The translations under genes and the position numbers were made by a program. The notes below the pieces were generated by a model. That model searched no databases and was not told where the DNA came from. It was given only the letters and a program-made list of their open reading frames with translations. DNA of 64,000 nucleotides from RHKX01 sp046330285 (lineage in GTDB: Bacteria; Actinomycetota; Thermoleophilia; Solirubrobacterales; 70-9), in contig JAXLSX010000010.1 of assembly GCA_046330285.1 (NCBI GenBank), positions 56,774 to 120,773 of the forward strand, in the 5' to 3' direction. Shown piece by piece: positions 35,816 to 43,959 of the stretch; within the stretch, counting starts at the first letter, position 1; each line of letters opens with the position of its first letter.

Positions 35816-36610
35816 CTGATCGCCGCAGAGACGTTCAGCAGATCCCTGTTCGGTTTCCGTCCCGCGGAGGTTCGCGAGGCGGTCGACATCCTCGAGTCCG
35901 AGCTCGGCCGCCGGGCCGAGGCGCTGCGCAGCGGCGAGGCCGACAACGACCGGCTCCGGACCGAGGTCGATGAGCTGCGGAAGAGCCTGGTGGCGGCCGA
36001 GGCCGAGGCCGGGTCGCTCCGGGCCGAGCTCGCCGGCGCTCGCGCCGGCGCCGCCGAGGAGCTGCGCTCGATCGCCGTCCTCGCCGGGCAGCTCGAGGAA
36101 ATGCGGATCGCCGCGCGGGGCGACGCGACACGGATCCGTCTCTGCGCGCTGCGCGAGGCGGCGGAGGTCAACGCCCGCCTGCTCGATGCCGCCGACCCGC
36201 GTGCGTCGGAGGTCCGCGACCGGATGCTCGATGCCCTCGAGGACGCGCTCGAGCGGATCGGCTCGGAGTGGGAGGGCCCTGCCGCCGCTCCGGCACCGCC
36301 GCTCGCGCTCTCGGCGACGCGACGGGTTTCCCTCGCCGGCGGCCAGGTCGCTGGTGTGGCGGGGCGGGTCAGCGTCGACATCGGACCGTTCGCCGACTTC
36401 TCCCAGCTCGTCCGGTTCGAGGATGCCGCCAACGCGATCGGCGGCACCGGCGACATCTCGATCAAGCGTTTCTCGGGCGGCCGCGCCCGGATCGACGTGG
36501 CGCTGAGCGAACCGGTCGACCTGCTCCGCGAGCTCGAGGAGAACTGCGATCTCGAGTTCAAGGTCCGGTCGCGGACCGGCGACGAGATCGTCCTCGACGT
36601 CGAGGACTGA
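35816..36610 (+). CDS. coiled-coil protein with DivIVA-like start and small alpha/beta C-terminal domain
   Basis: The open frame begins right after the rsfS TAA. Protein-like sequence (FSRSLFGFRPAEVREAVDIL) starts well before the first GTG (35990). The initiator is then CTG 35816 or even ATC 35819; from CTG it is 264 aa. The start resembles DivIVA-type membrane-curvature segments. Residues ~25-100 are a coiled coil. The last ~80 residues (VSVDIGPFADFSQLVRFEDA ending in EIVLDVED) look like a small ferredoxin-like alpha/beta domain I cannot name. A cell-division or polarity role is speculative. Confidence 0.65.
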   Translation: MIAAETFSRSLFGFRPAEVREAVDILESELGRRAEALRSGEADNDRLRTEVDELRKSLVAAEAEAGSLRAELAGARAGAAEELRSIAVLAGQLEEMRIAARGDATRIRLCALREAAEVNARLLDAADPRASEVRDRMLDALEDALERIGSEWEGPAAAPAPPLALSATRRVSLAGGQVAGVAGRVSVDIGPFADFSQLVRFEDAANAIGGTGDISIKRFSGGRARIDVALSEPVDLLRELEENCDLEFKVRSRTGDEIVLDVED

Positions 36611-36622
36611 GCGCGCCGGGGG

Positions 36623-37090
36623 CTAGAGCCGGCCGGCGATCGCGTAGCGGAGGATGGCGACGACCTGTTCGGGCTCGCGCGCGACGGCCAGCGCTGCCCG
36701 ATCGACCTCTTTGAGCGCGTGGTCGTGCTCGGGCGGGTGGAGGGTGATCAGCGGCGTGCCGAGCGCCGCGGCCTGGCCGGCGTCGAAGGCCGCGTTCCAC
36801 TGCTTGTACTTCTCGCCGAAGCGGACGACGACGACATCGGCCTCGCGCAGCAGCGTGCCGGTTCGCAGCGCGTTGACGCCGGCGCCCTTGTGGTCGTGCC
36901 AGAACTTGTCGTCCTCGGGTCCGAGGATCGCGACGCCACAGTCGTCGCTGGCGGGGTGATCGGTGACGGGGTGGGTGAGGACTACGGGAAGGCCCGCCTC
37001 CTCCACGCCCGCAGCGATCCGATCGCGCCAGTCGGAGTGGATCTCCCCGGCGAGGTAGACGACCCAGGTGCGCTGGGGCTCTTCGCTCAT
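36623..37090 (-). CDS. YtoQ family protein
   Basis: 155 aa. Matches the YtoQ family by WVVYLAGEIHSDWRDRI at the N-terminus, followed by HPVTDHPASDDCGVAILG and ADVVVVRFGEKYKQWNAAFD. The fold resembles nucleoside deoxyribosyltransferases, but the biochemical role of the family is not known to me. It lies 7 nt downstream of the Bax-inhibitor-1 gene on the same strand, so they are probably cotranscribed. Confidence 0.85.
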   Translation of the reverse strand: MSEEPQRTWVVYLAGEIHSDWRDRIAAGVEEAGLPVVLTHPVTDHPASDDCGVAILGPEDDKFWHDHKGAGVNALRTGTLLREADVVVVRFGEKYKQWNAAFDAGQAAALGTPLITLHPPEHDHALKEVDRAALAVAREPEQVVAILRYAIAGRL

Positions 37091-37097
37091 CGACCGC

Positions 37098-37802
37098 TCA
37101 GCGCGCGGAGCCGAAGATCCGGAGCAGGAACAGGAAGAGGTTGATGAAGTCGAGATAGAGAGCGAGGGCGCCGAGGATCGACGCCTTCCGCAGCGTGTCG
37201 CCGTCGGCTCCGCTCTCGCCGATCTGCTTGATCTTCTGCATGTCGTAGGCGGTCAGCGCGCAGAAGAGGACGACGCCGCCGAACGTCACGAACCAGTAGA
37301 GGACCGAGTTGGCCCAGAACATGTTCACGACCATGCCGATGATCAGGCCGATCAGGCCCATGAACAGGATCGAGCGCATCCCGGTCAGGTCGCGCTTGGT
37401 CACGTAGCCGTAGATGGCCATGCCGCCGAACATCCCGGCGGCGACGCCGAAGGCGGAGGCGATCGAGGCGGTCGTGTAGGCCTCGAGGATCACCGAGAAG
37501 ATGAAGCCGTTCAGCGCCGCGTAGAGCGCGAACAGGAAGACCGACACCGAGTAGCTGAGCTTGTTGATGCCGGCGGAGATCGTCACGACGAGCCCGAGCT
37601 GGGCGATGAACATGACGAACCAGGCCCAGGTGTGGTCCTCGAACCAGCTGATCATGTCGGTGCTCGCGGCCACGTAGGCGGCGATCCCTGCGGTCAGCGC
37701 GAGGCCGACGAACATCCAGCCGAACACGGACGTCAGGAACGACTGCCGCGCCAGCTGGACGTCGGCTCCCTGGATCTGCGTCGTTCCGTACTGCTCGTCC
37801 AT
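37098..37802 (-). CDS. Bax inhibitor-1 / YccA family membrane protein
   Basis: 234 aa with seven predicted membrane spans. The segments QSFLTSVFGWMFVGLALTAG and LFCALTAYDMQKIKQIGE, the latter holding the conserved Asp, are family hallmarks. TMBIM proteins are pH-gated Ca2+ leak channels in characterised bacterial members. ATG 37802 is chosen because GAGGGAG sits 8 nt upstream and the further upstream codons are not protein-like. A TATCCT hexamer on the reverse strand (37858-37863) is a likely -10 with a ~50-nt leader. Confidence 0.9.
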   Translation of the reverse strand: MDEQYGTTQIQGADVQLARQSFLTSVFGWMFVGLALTAGIAAYVAASTDMISWFEDHTWAWFVMFIAQLGLVVTISAGINKLSYSVSVFLFALYAALNGFIFSVILEAYTTASIASAFGVAAGMFGGMAIYGYVTKRDLTGMRSILFMGLIGLIIGMVVNMFWANSVLYWFVTFGGVVLFCALTAYDMQKIKQIGESGADGDTLRKASILGALALYLDFINLFLFLLRIFGSAR

Positions 37803-37919
37803 TCGTGTGAGCTCCCTCTCGTTCGGCGCCCACCGGAATGGGGCGATCTCCACGGTCAGGATACCCGGCGGCCCGCCCGTTCCCTGCGAATGGCGGACTG
37901 ATGCGTCCGGTCCGGGTGA

Positions 37920-37931
37920 GAACATATGTTC
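37920..37931. promoter_or_regulatory. LexA/SOS-box-like palindrome
   Basis: GAACATATGTTC is a perfect 12-bp palindrome matching the Gram-positive/actinobacterial LexA half-site arrangement GAAC-N4-GTTC. It overlaps a TATGTT hexamer (37925-37930) and the first possible ATG of the nuclease gene, a position expected to allow repression. Confidence 0.5.
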
Positions 37932-38594
37932 GTGATGCTTTCACCGAACGGCAAGGGCGCACTGGCCGAGATCGCGATCGGAAAGGAAGCCCTGGCTCTG
38001 GGGCTCGGTGTCTACTGGCCGGTCTCTCAGCACAGCCGTTGCGACCTCGTCCTCGAGGTCACTCACGGGCTCCTCAAGGTGCAGTGCAAGTGGGCCTCGC
38101 TGGGCGAGGGTGTGGTCAAGATCAACCTGCGGACGTCGCGGCACACCGCGGGCGACGGCTACGTCCGCACCCGCTACTCAGCCGAGGAGGTCGACGCGAT
38201 CGCCGCCTACTGCGGTGATCTCGACAGGTGCTTTCTCGTACCGATCGACGAGGTCGCCGGCAGAACCGCCTTCCACCTGAGACTCGAGCCGGCCGGGAAC
38301 AATCAGCGCGCGGCGATAAACTTCGCGTCCGACTACGACTTCTCTGGGGCTGTAGCTCAGCTGGAAGAGCGCCGCCATGGCATGGCGGAGGTCAGGGGTT
38401 CGAGCCCCCTCAGCTCCACTTCCCCGTGCGCCGACACGGAAATCGTCGGCGCAGACCGGTTCGGCCACGCCTATGCCCGGTTCCTGCAGCGGGCCGCGGC
38501 CGGCGAATCGTTCCTCGTCACCCGCCGCGGGCGACCGATGGCCCGGATCTCGCCTCCCGATCTCCCTTGCGGTGGACCGAGCCAGGCTGTTTGA
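37926..38594 (+). CDS. PD-(D/E)XK homing-type endonuclease frame running through tRNA-Ala into a Phd-like domain
   Basis: 222 codons without a stop. Residues 1-~138 match the PD-(D/E)XK endonuclease family associated with group I introns, with E15, D40 (CDLVLEV), Q53 and K55 (VQCKWAS). Residues 141-165 are the translation of the entire tRNA-Ala gene (GAVAQLEERRHGMAEVRGSS and on). Residues ~169-213 (VGADRFGHAYARFLQRAAAG, then ESFLVTRRGRPMARI) resemble the DNA-binding part of Phd/YefM antitoxins. ATG 37926 lies inside a LexA-like palindrome; ATG 37935 is an alternative that keeps the active site. Whether one fusion protein or two separate products are made is open. Confidence 0.6.
   Translation: MFVMLSPNGKGALAEIAIGKEALALGLGVYWPVSQHSRCDLVLEVTHGLLKVQCKWASLGEGVVKINLRTSRHTAGDGYVRTRYSAEEVDAIAAYCGDLDRCFLVPIDEVAGRTAFHLRLEPAGNNQRAAINFASDYDFSGAVAQLEERRHGMAEVRGSSPLSSTSPCADTEIVGADRFGHAYARFLQRAAAGESFLVTRRGRPMARISPPDLPCGGPSQAV
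38346..38418 (+). tRNA. tRNA-Ala (anticodon GGC)
   Basis: 73 nt, complete cloverleaf. Acceptor GGGGCTG pairs with CAGCTCC (one G-T), the D stem is GCTC/GAGC, the anticodon stem CCGCC/GGCGG with loop ATGGCAT (anticodon GGC at 38379-38381), and the T stem AGGGG/CCCCT with TTCGAGC. Discriminator A; CCA is not encoded. No intron is present. It is nested in the nuclease/Phd reading frame. Confidence 0.97.
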
Positions 38595-38602
38595 TTGGCG
38601 TC

Positions 38603-40264
38603 ATGAGCAGCAGCTTCCGTCGTCTCGTTCCCGTCCTCGTCCTCACAGCCGTCGCGGCATTCGCCTTCGCCACCGCGGCCGAAGCGAAGCCGAAGGGCTT
38701 CAAGTTCGGCGTCACCGCGGCCGACGTCACGCCGCACTCGGCGATCTTCTGGGCGCGGGCCACCAGTCCCGGCAAGACCTACATCCAGATCGAGCGCAAC
38801 GGCAAGCTCGGCGGCTGCCGGCCCAACAAGCTTCCGAAGGGACGCGGGGTGAAGGCCAAGCGTGAGAACGATCTGACGGTCCAGAAGCGCGTCGGGAACC
38901 TCAAGCCCGACACCGGCTACAACTACCGCTTCTGCACGAAGGGCGGCGGCTACAGCGCCACCGGTCAGTTCATCACCGCCCCCGGCAAGAACTCGAAGCG
39001 GACGATCCGCTTCGCGCTCGCGGGCGACCAGGACGCGCGGCCGATCCCGGGCGAGAGCCAGCCCTACTGGAACGACTTCCAGGTCTGGGACCGGATCCGC
39101 CAGCAGGACAACGACTTCAACGTGCTGATGGGCGACACCATCTACTCCGACACCGAGGTCCCCGGCTACACGCTCGAGGACGTCGCGCTGACCGTGAAGC
39201 AGAAGTGGAGCGCCTACAAGACCAACCTGAAGATGAAGCCGTGGTGGAAGGCCCGCAGCAAGGCCGCCTACTACGCCCATTGGGACGACCACGAGTTCGT
39301 CAACGACTTCTCGCGCTACGAGAACAAGTTCCCCTACAGCAACGACGGCGAGCCCCAGGGCGTCAACAAGATCAACGGCGAGAAGCTGTACAAGCGCGGC
39401 GTCCAGGCGTTCCGCGACTACAACCCGGTCGAGTACTCGAAGAAGACCGGCCTCTACCGCCACGAGCGCTGGGGCAAGAACCTCGAGGTGTTCTTCCTCG
39501 ACGAGCGGTCCTTCCGCTCCTCCAGCGCCGACTACAACGGCGACTGCGACAACCCGGCCGGAAGCGGCGATCCCGATCTCGCGCCGACGGCACCGCAGAG
39601 CACCCGCAACGCGTTCTCGATCATCGCGCCGGCGCTCGCCAACCCGGTGCCGCCGGACTGCCTCGACGCGATCAACGACCCGGACCGGACGATGCTCGGC
39701 AGCAAGCAGCTGAAGACGTTCAAGAACGACATCAAGAAGTCGGACGCGACCTTCAAGGTGATCTTCAACGAGGTCCCGATTCAGCAGTTCTACGCCCTGC
39801 CCTACGACCGCTGGGAGGGCTACGCGGCCGAGCGCAAGGACCTGCTCCGCTTCCTCAAGAACAAGGTCGACAACGCCGTGTTCCTGACGACGGACGTCCA
39901 CGCCAACATGGTCAACGACGCCAGGTTCAACACCCTCGGCGGATCCGGCGTCAAGGACTCCGGGATCCTCGACATCACGACCGGACCGGTTGCGACCGAG
40001 AGCTACGCGGGCGAGATCAGCGGCTCCGTCGGCAACCCGGCGGCCGGCGCCCTGGTGACCAGCCTGTTCCTGCAGCCGCCGCCTCCGAGCGGGGTCGGCA
40101 TGCAGTGCGCCTCCACCGACCAGTTCAGCTACGCCGAGGTCGAGGTGACCAAGGAGCAGCTCACCGTCGACCTGCTCGACGACCAGGACCAGCCCGTCAT
40201 GAACACCGGCGACTCCTCGACGCCGGCGCCGCCCTGCTCGCAGGTGGTGGTCCCGGCCGAGTAA
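38603..40264 (+). CDS. secreted PhoD-like alkaline phosphatase family protein
   Basis: 553 aa. A signal peptide (residues 1-~29, ending TAAEA) is followed by a fibronectin-like N-terminal domain (TPHSAIFWARATSPGKTYIQ). The PhoD-type metallophosphatase domain carries metal-ligand motifs AGDQDA, MGDTIYSD, HWDDHEFVND and TTDVHANM. Known relatives are Ca2+/Fe3+-dependent phosphodiesterases/phosphomonoesterases acting outside the membrane. ATG 38603 starts 8 nt after the preceding frame. No Pho-box-like repeat was noticed upstream. Confidence 0.87.
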   Translation: MSSSFRRLVPVLVLTAVAAFAFATAAEAKPKGFKFGVTAADVTPHSAIFWARATSPGKTYIQIERNGKLGGCRPNKLPKGRGVKAKRENDLTVQKRVGNLKPDTGYNYRFCTKGGGYSATGQFITAPGKNSKRTIRFALAGDQDARPIPGESQPYWNDFQVWDRIRQQDNDFNVLMGDTIYSDTEVPGYTLEDVALTVKQKWSAYKTNLKMKPWWKARSKAAYYAHWDDHEFVNDFSRYENKFPYSNDGEPQGVNKINGEKLYKRGVQAFRDYNPVEYSKKTGLYRHERWGKNLEVFFLDERSFRSSSADYNGDCDNPAGSGDPDLAPTAPQSTRNAFSIIAPALANPVPPDCLDAINDPDRTMLGSKQLKTFKNDIKKSDATFKVIFNEVPIQQFYALPYDRWEGYAAERKDLLRFLKNKVDNAVFLTTDVHANMVNDARFNTLGGSGVKDSGILDITTGPVATESYAGEISGSVGNPAAGALVTSLFLQPPPPSGVGMQCASTDQFSYAEVEVTKEQLTVDLLDDQDQPVMNTGDSSTPAPPCSQVVVPAE

Positions 40265-40288
40265 GGCGGCTGTCTCCGGCTCCGGGCG

Positions 40289-40294
40289 TACGAT
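40289..40294 (+). promoter_or_regulatory. -10-like hexamer for the AlkZ-like gene (leaderless type)
   Basis: TACGAT ends 6 nt before the GTG at 40301, with no ribosome-binding site in the gap. Confidence 0.5.
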
Positions 40295-40300
40295 CGCCCG

Positions 40301-41329
40301 GTGCCGGTCGACCGCGACGAGAGCCTGCGCCGCCGCCGACTTGCGGCGCAGCGGCTCGTGCCCGAAGCCGCGGCCGTCGACGCCGTCGACGCCGCCCGCG
40401 CGGTGCTCGGGATCCAGGCGCAGGATCTGCGAGCCGCCGGGCTGGCGGTCCGCGTCCGCGCGGCGGACGCAGTGCCCTCCGATCTGATCGGCCCCGAGCT
40501 CGTTCGGACCTGGACGGTTCGCGGCACAGCCCATCTGCTCGCCGCCGACGACCTTCCCTGGATCGACGCGCTGACCGGACCAAGGAACCGTCGCCGCTTC
40601 GACGCGCTGATGACCAAGCGCAGCAACCTCGAGACCGCCGAGGCGATCAGGCCCGTCGCCCTCGAGCTCCTCGCCGCCGGCCCGCTCACCCGGGCAGAGC
40701 TGCTCGAGCTGCTCGACGAGCGGGGCATGCCATCGCTCGGTCCTCATTCCGTCAACGTCCTGATGCCCTGGCTGGCCTCGACCGGCGAGGTGATCGGGGC
40801 CGCCGACGGCTCCTTCCGGCGCGCCGATCCCCCCGCGGCCGTCAATCCCGACGAGGCGCTCGCGACGCTGGGCCGCCGCTATCTCGAGGGCTACGGCCCC
40901 GCCGGCCCGGAGGATCTCGCCCGCTGGTCCGGCCTGCCGATCACGGCCTGCCGCCGCGCGCTGGCGGACGTCCCAGGCGCCGAGGAAGCGGGGGAGGGGC
41001 TGCTCGGGCTGGCGGGTGCTCCGGAGCCGGAGCCACCGCCCGCCCGGATGCTCGGCGCGTTCGACACCTCGCTGCTCGGGTGGCGCGATCGCAACCTGTT
41101 CGTGGACCCGGATCACAGCGATCGGCTGCTGCCGGGCGGGGGCGTCATTCGCGCGGTCGTGCTCGCCTCGGGGCGCGCGGCCGGCACCTGGAGGGTCGAA
41201 GGTTCCGGTCGCCGGCGCCGGGTCGCCTTCGACTGGTTCGGTCGCCGCCGTCCGCCCGCGAGCGCGCTGGCCGCTGAGATCGAGGCTGTGGGCGACTGGC
41301 TCGGGCTCGAACTCGAGCCCGCCTCCTAG
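40301..41329 (+). CDS. winged-helix DNA-binding protein of the HTH_42 / AlkZ-like family
   Basis: 342 aa. Family hallmarks are VLGIQAQDLRAAGLAVRVRA near the N-terminus and LVRTWTVRGTAHLLAADDLP. In the DNA glycosylases AlkZ and YcaQ a Q-x-Q motif is catalytic, and QAQ is present here. The C-terminus has GAFDTSLLGWRDRN and a beta strand pair. Unhooking of DNA crosslinks or alkylated bases is therefore possible, though many members are uncharacterised. GTG start fits the promoter spacing. The TAG stop is part of the likely leuS -10. Confidence 0.8.
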   Translation: MPVDRDESLRRRRLAAQRLVPEAAAVDAVDAARAVLGIQAQDLRAAGLAVRVRAADAVPSDLIGPELVRTWTVRGTAHLLAADDLPWIDALTGPRNRRRFDALMTKRSNLETAEAIRPVALELLAAGPLTRAELLELLDERGMPSLGPHSVNVLMPWLASTGEVIGAADGSFRRADPPAAVNPDEALATLGRRYLEGYGPAGPEDLARWSGLPITACRRALADVPGAEEAGEGLLGLAGAPEPEPPPARMLGAFDTSLLGWRDRNLFVDPDHSDRLLPGGGVIRAVVLASGRAAGTWRVEGSGRRRRVAFDWFGRRRPPASALAAEIEAVGDWLGLELEPAS

Positions 41330-41332
41330 ACT
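41327..41332 (+). promoter_or_regulatory. -10-like hexamer for leuS, overlapping the preceding stop codon
   Basis: TAGACT begins with the TAG stop of the AlkZ-like gene and ends 10 nt before the leuS ATG. No Shine-Dalgarno sequence is visible. Confidence 0.4.
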
Positions 41333-41342
41333 TGCGCATCCG

Positions 41343-43892
41343 ATGAGCGCGAACACCGGAAACCAGCCGGAGGCCGGCGGGGCCGTCGCCCGTTACGACG
41401 CCCGTGCGATCGAGGCGAAATGGCAGGCCGTCTGGGCCGAGGAGCGCACCTGGGAGGTCCCGAATCCCGGCGACCCCGGCTTCGATCCCGACAAGCCGAA
41501 GGCCTATGTCCTGGTGATGCTGCCCTACCCCTCGGGGGAGCCCCACGTCGGCCACCTCAAGGTCTATTCCGTCGGCGACGCGATCGCCCACTACCGGCGG
41601 CGCAACGGCTTCGGGGTCCTGCAGCCGATGGGCTACGACTCGTTCGGCCTGCCGGCCGAGAACCACGCGATTCGCACCGGCGAGCATCCGCGCGTCTCGA
41701 CCGAGCGCTCGATCGCCAGCTTCCGGCGCCAGTTCATCGACTGGGGCGTCTCGATCGACTGGAGCCGTGAGCTCTCGACCTCCTCGCCCGACTATTACCG
41801 CTGGACCCAGTGGATCTTCCTGCGCCTGTTCGAGGCCGGCCTCGCCTACCGGACCGAGGCCGCCGTCCAGTGGTGCCCGAAGGACCAGACCGTCCTCGCC
41901 AACGAGCAGGTGATCGACGGCCGCTGCGAGCGCTGCGGCACCGAGGTCGTCCCGAAGAAGCTCGAGCAGTGGTACTTCCGGATCACCGACTACGCCGACA
42001 GGCTGCTCGCCGACTTCGACCGTCTCGAATCGTGGCCCGAGCACGTCGTGACGATGCAGCGCAACTGGATCGGCCGCTCCGAAGGCGCGGAGGCCGTCTT
42101 CCGCTGCGAGAACCCGGAGCTCGACTTCCCCGTCTTCACGACCCGGCCCGACACGCTCTACGGGGCGACGTTCTTCGTGCTCGCCCCCGAGCACCCCGAG
42201 CTCGATCGCCTGATCGAGGGAACCGGCAATGCCGACGAGGTCCGCGAGTACGTCGCCGCGGCACTCCGCCAGACGACCGGCGAGCGCGGCGACGAGGACC
42301 GCGAGAAGACCGGCGTCCGTCTCGAGCGGACGGTCGTCAACCCGGTCAACGGCGAGTCGATCCCGATGTTCGTAGCCGACTACGTGCTGATGGAGTACGG
42401 GACCGGCGCGATCATGGCCGTGCCCGCGCACGACCAGCGCGACTTCGAGTTCGCGCAGAAGTTCGGCCTTCCGGTCCGTCAGGTGGTGGCCCCCGCCGAC
42501 GGCGCCGAGGTCGCGGGCGACGAGGCGTTCGTGACCCAGTCCGAGGACGTCAGGATCGTCAACTCCGGCGACCTCGACGGCCTCACGCCGGGAGAGGCCA
42601 AGCGGAAGATCATCGACGAGCTCGAGGGGGAGGGGAGGGGCAAGCTCGCGGTCAACTACCGCCTCCGCGACTGGCTGCTCTCGCGCCAGCGCTACTGGGG
42701 CTGCCCGATTCCGATCATCCACTGCCCCGAGTGCGGCGCGGTGCCCGTACCCGACGACCAGCTCCCGGTCGAGCTGCCCGACATCGAGGACTACCGCCCG
42801 AAGGGCCAGAGCCCGCTCGCCGCAGCCACCGACTGGGTCGAGACGACCTGTCCCCGCTGCGACGGACCCGCCCGCCGCGAGACCGACACGATGGACACGT
42901 TCGTCGATTCCTCCTGGTACTTCCTCCGCTACCTCGACCCCCACGACACGGAGCTGCCGTTCGACCGCGGGATCGCCGACCACTGGATGCCCGTCGACCA
43001 GTACATCGGCGGCGTCGAGCACGCGATCCTCCACCTCATGTACGCGCGCTTCTTCACGAAGGCGCTCGCCGATCAGGGTCTCGTCGGCGTCCAGGAGCCG
43101 TTCGCCAACCTCTTCACCCAGGGGATGATCACCCGCGACGGCGCGAAGATGAGCAAGTCGAAGGGCAACGTCGTCGACCCGGCCGAGTACGTCTCCCGCT
43201 ACGGCGCCGATACAGCGCGCACCTACGTCTGCTTCATGGGCCCGCCCGATCGCGGCGGCGACTGGGTCGACGAGGGCGTCGACGGCGTGCAGCGCTTCCT
43301 CTCCCGGCTCTGGCGGCTCGCCGCCGAGGCGCCGGCGACGGACGACTCGAGCGCGCCATTCGATCGCGACTGGCAGCGGGGGACCGAGGGGCCGGTCCGC
43401 GAGCTCTTGGCGAAGGCGCACTGGGCGATCGACAAGGCGACCCGCGACTTCGAGCGCGACTTCCAGTTCAACACCGTGATCGCGGCCGTGATGGAGCTCG
43501 TCAACGACTCCTACCGGCTCCGGTCCGAGCTCGAAGGCAGCGAGGACGGCATCCGCGCCCTCCGCTTCGCCGCGGCCACCGCGGGCTCGCTGATCTTCCC
43601 GTTCGCTCCCCACCTCGGGGCGGAGGTGTGGGAGAGCATCGCCGGCGGCCGCGTCTGGGAGGTGCCGTGGCCGGTCGCCGACGAGGAGCTGCTCGCCAAG
43701 GACGTGATCACGCTGGTCGTCCAGGTCAACGGCAAGCTGCGCGACCGGATCGAGGTGCCCGCCGACGCCGGCGAGGAGCAGATCCTCGAGCTCGTCCACG
43801 CGAGCGAGCGGGTCGCGTCGTTCCTCGACGGGCGCACCCCGGTCAAGGAGATCGTCGTCCCCGGCCGGCTCGTCAACCTGGTCGTGCGCTGA
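41343..43892 (+). CDS. leuS: leucyl-tRNA synthetase
   Basis: Class I synthetase charging tRNA-Leu, 849 aa. The HIGH-type motif is in PYPSGEPHVGHLKVY and the KMSKS motif in DGAKMSKSKGN. The editing (CP1) domain lies at ~220-400 with the ATTRPDT-type segment FTTRPDTLYGATF. A zinc-type cluster (CPECGAVPV and CPRC) precedes the catalytic second half. Full length and intact. It is followed by a cupin gene with its own promoter-like hexamer. Confidence 0.97.
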   Translation: MSANTGNQPEAGGAVARYDARAIEAKWQAVWAEERTWEVPNPGDPGFDPDKPKAYVLVMLPYPSGEPHVGHLKVYSVGDAIAHYRRRNGFGVLQPMGYDSFGLPAENHAIRTGEHPRVSTERSIASFRRQFIDWGVSIDWSRELSTSSPDYYRWTQWIFLRLFEAGLAYRTEAAVQWCPKDQTVLANEQVIDGRCERCGTEVVPKKLEQWYFRITDYADRLLADFDRLESWPEHVVTMQRNWIGRSEGAEAVFRCENPELDFPVFTTRPDTLYGATFFVLAPEHPELDRLIEGTGNADEVREYVAAALRQTTGERGDEDREKTGVRLERTVVNPVNGESIPMFVADYVLMEYGTGAIMAVPAHDQRDFEFAQKFGLPVRQVVAPADGAEVAGDEAFVTQSEDVRIVNSGDLDGLTPGEAKRKIIDELEGEGRGKLAVNYRLRDWLLSRQRYWGCPIPIIHCPECGAVPVPDDQLPVELPDIEDYRPKGQSPLAAATDWVETTCPRCDGPARRETDTMDTFVDSSWYFLRYLDPHDTELPFDRGIADHWMPVDQYIGGVEHAILHLMYARFFTKALADQGLVGVQEPFANLFTQGMITRDGAKMSKSKGNVVDPAEYVSRYGADTARTYVCFMGPPDRGGDWVDEGVDGVQRFLSRLWRLAAEAPATDDSSAPFDRDWQRGTEGPVRELLAKAHWAIDKATRDFERDFQFNTVIAAVMELVNDSYRLRSELEGSEDGIRALRFAAATAGSLIFPFAPHLGAEVWESIAGGRVWEVPWPVADEELLAKDVITLVVQVNGKLRDRIEVPADAGEEQILELVHASERVASFLDGRTPVKEIVVPGRLVNLVVR

Positions 43893-43945
43893 TCGGTTCG
43901 CGACCGCCATTGCCCCCGCGGCACCGGATTTCGCCCCGGGTCTGG

Positions 43946-43951
43946 TAGAAA
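43946..43951 (+). promoter_or_regulatory. -10-like hexamer for the cupin gene
   Basis: TAGAAA ends 8 nt before the ATG at 43960. It deviates from TANNNT only at the last base; no Shine-Dalgarno sequence. Confidence 0.35.
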
Positions 43952-43959
43952 ACCCGCTG

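Noticed and set aside
38346..38418. Group I intron within the tRNA-Ala gene
   Set aside because: The tRNA folds as an uninterrupted 73-nt cloverleaf; there is no insertion at the anticodon loop.
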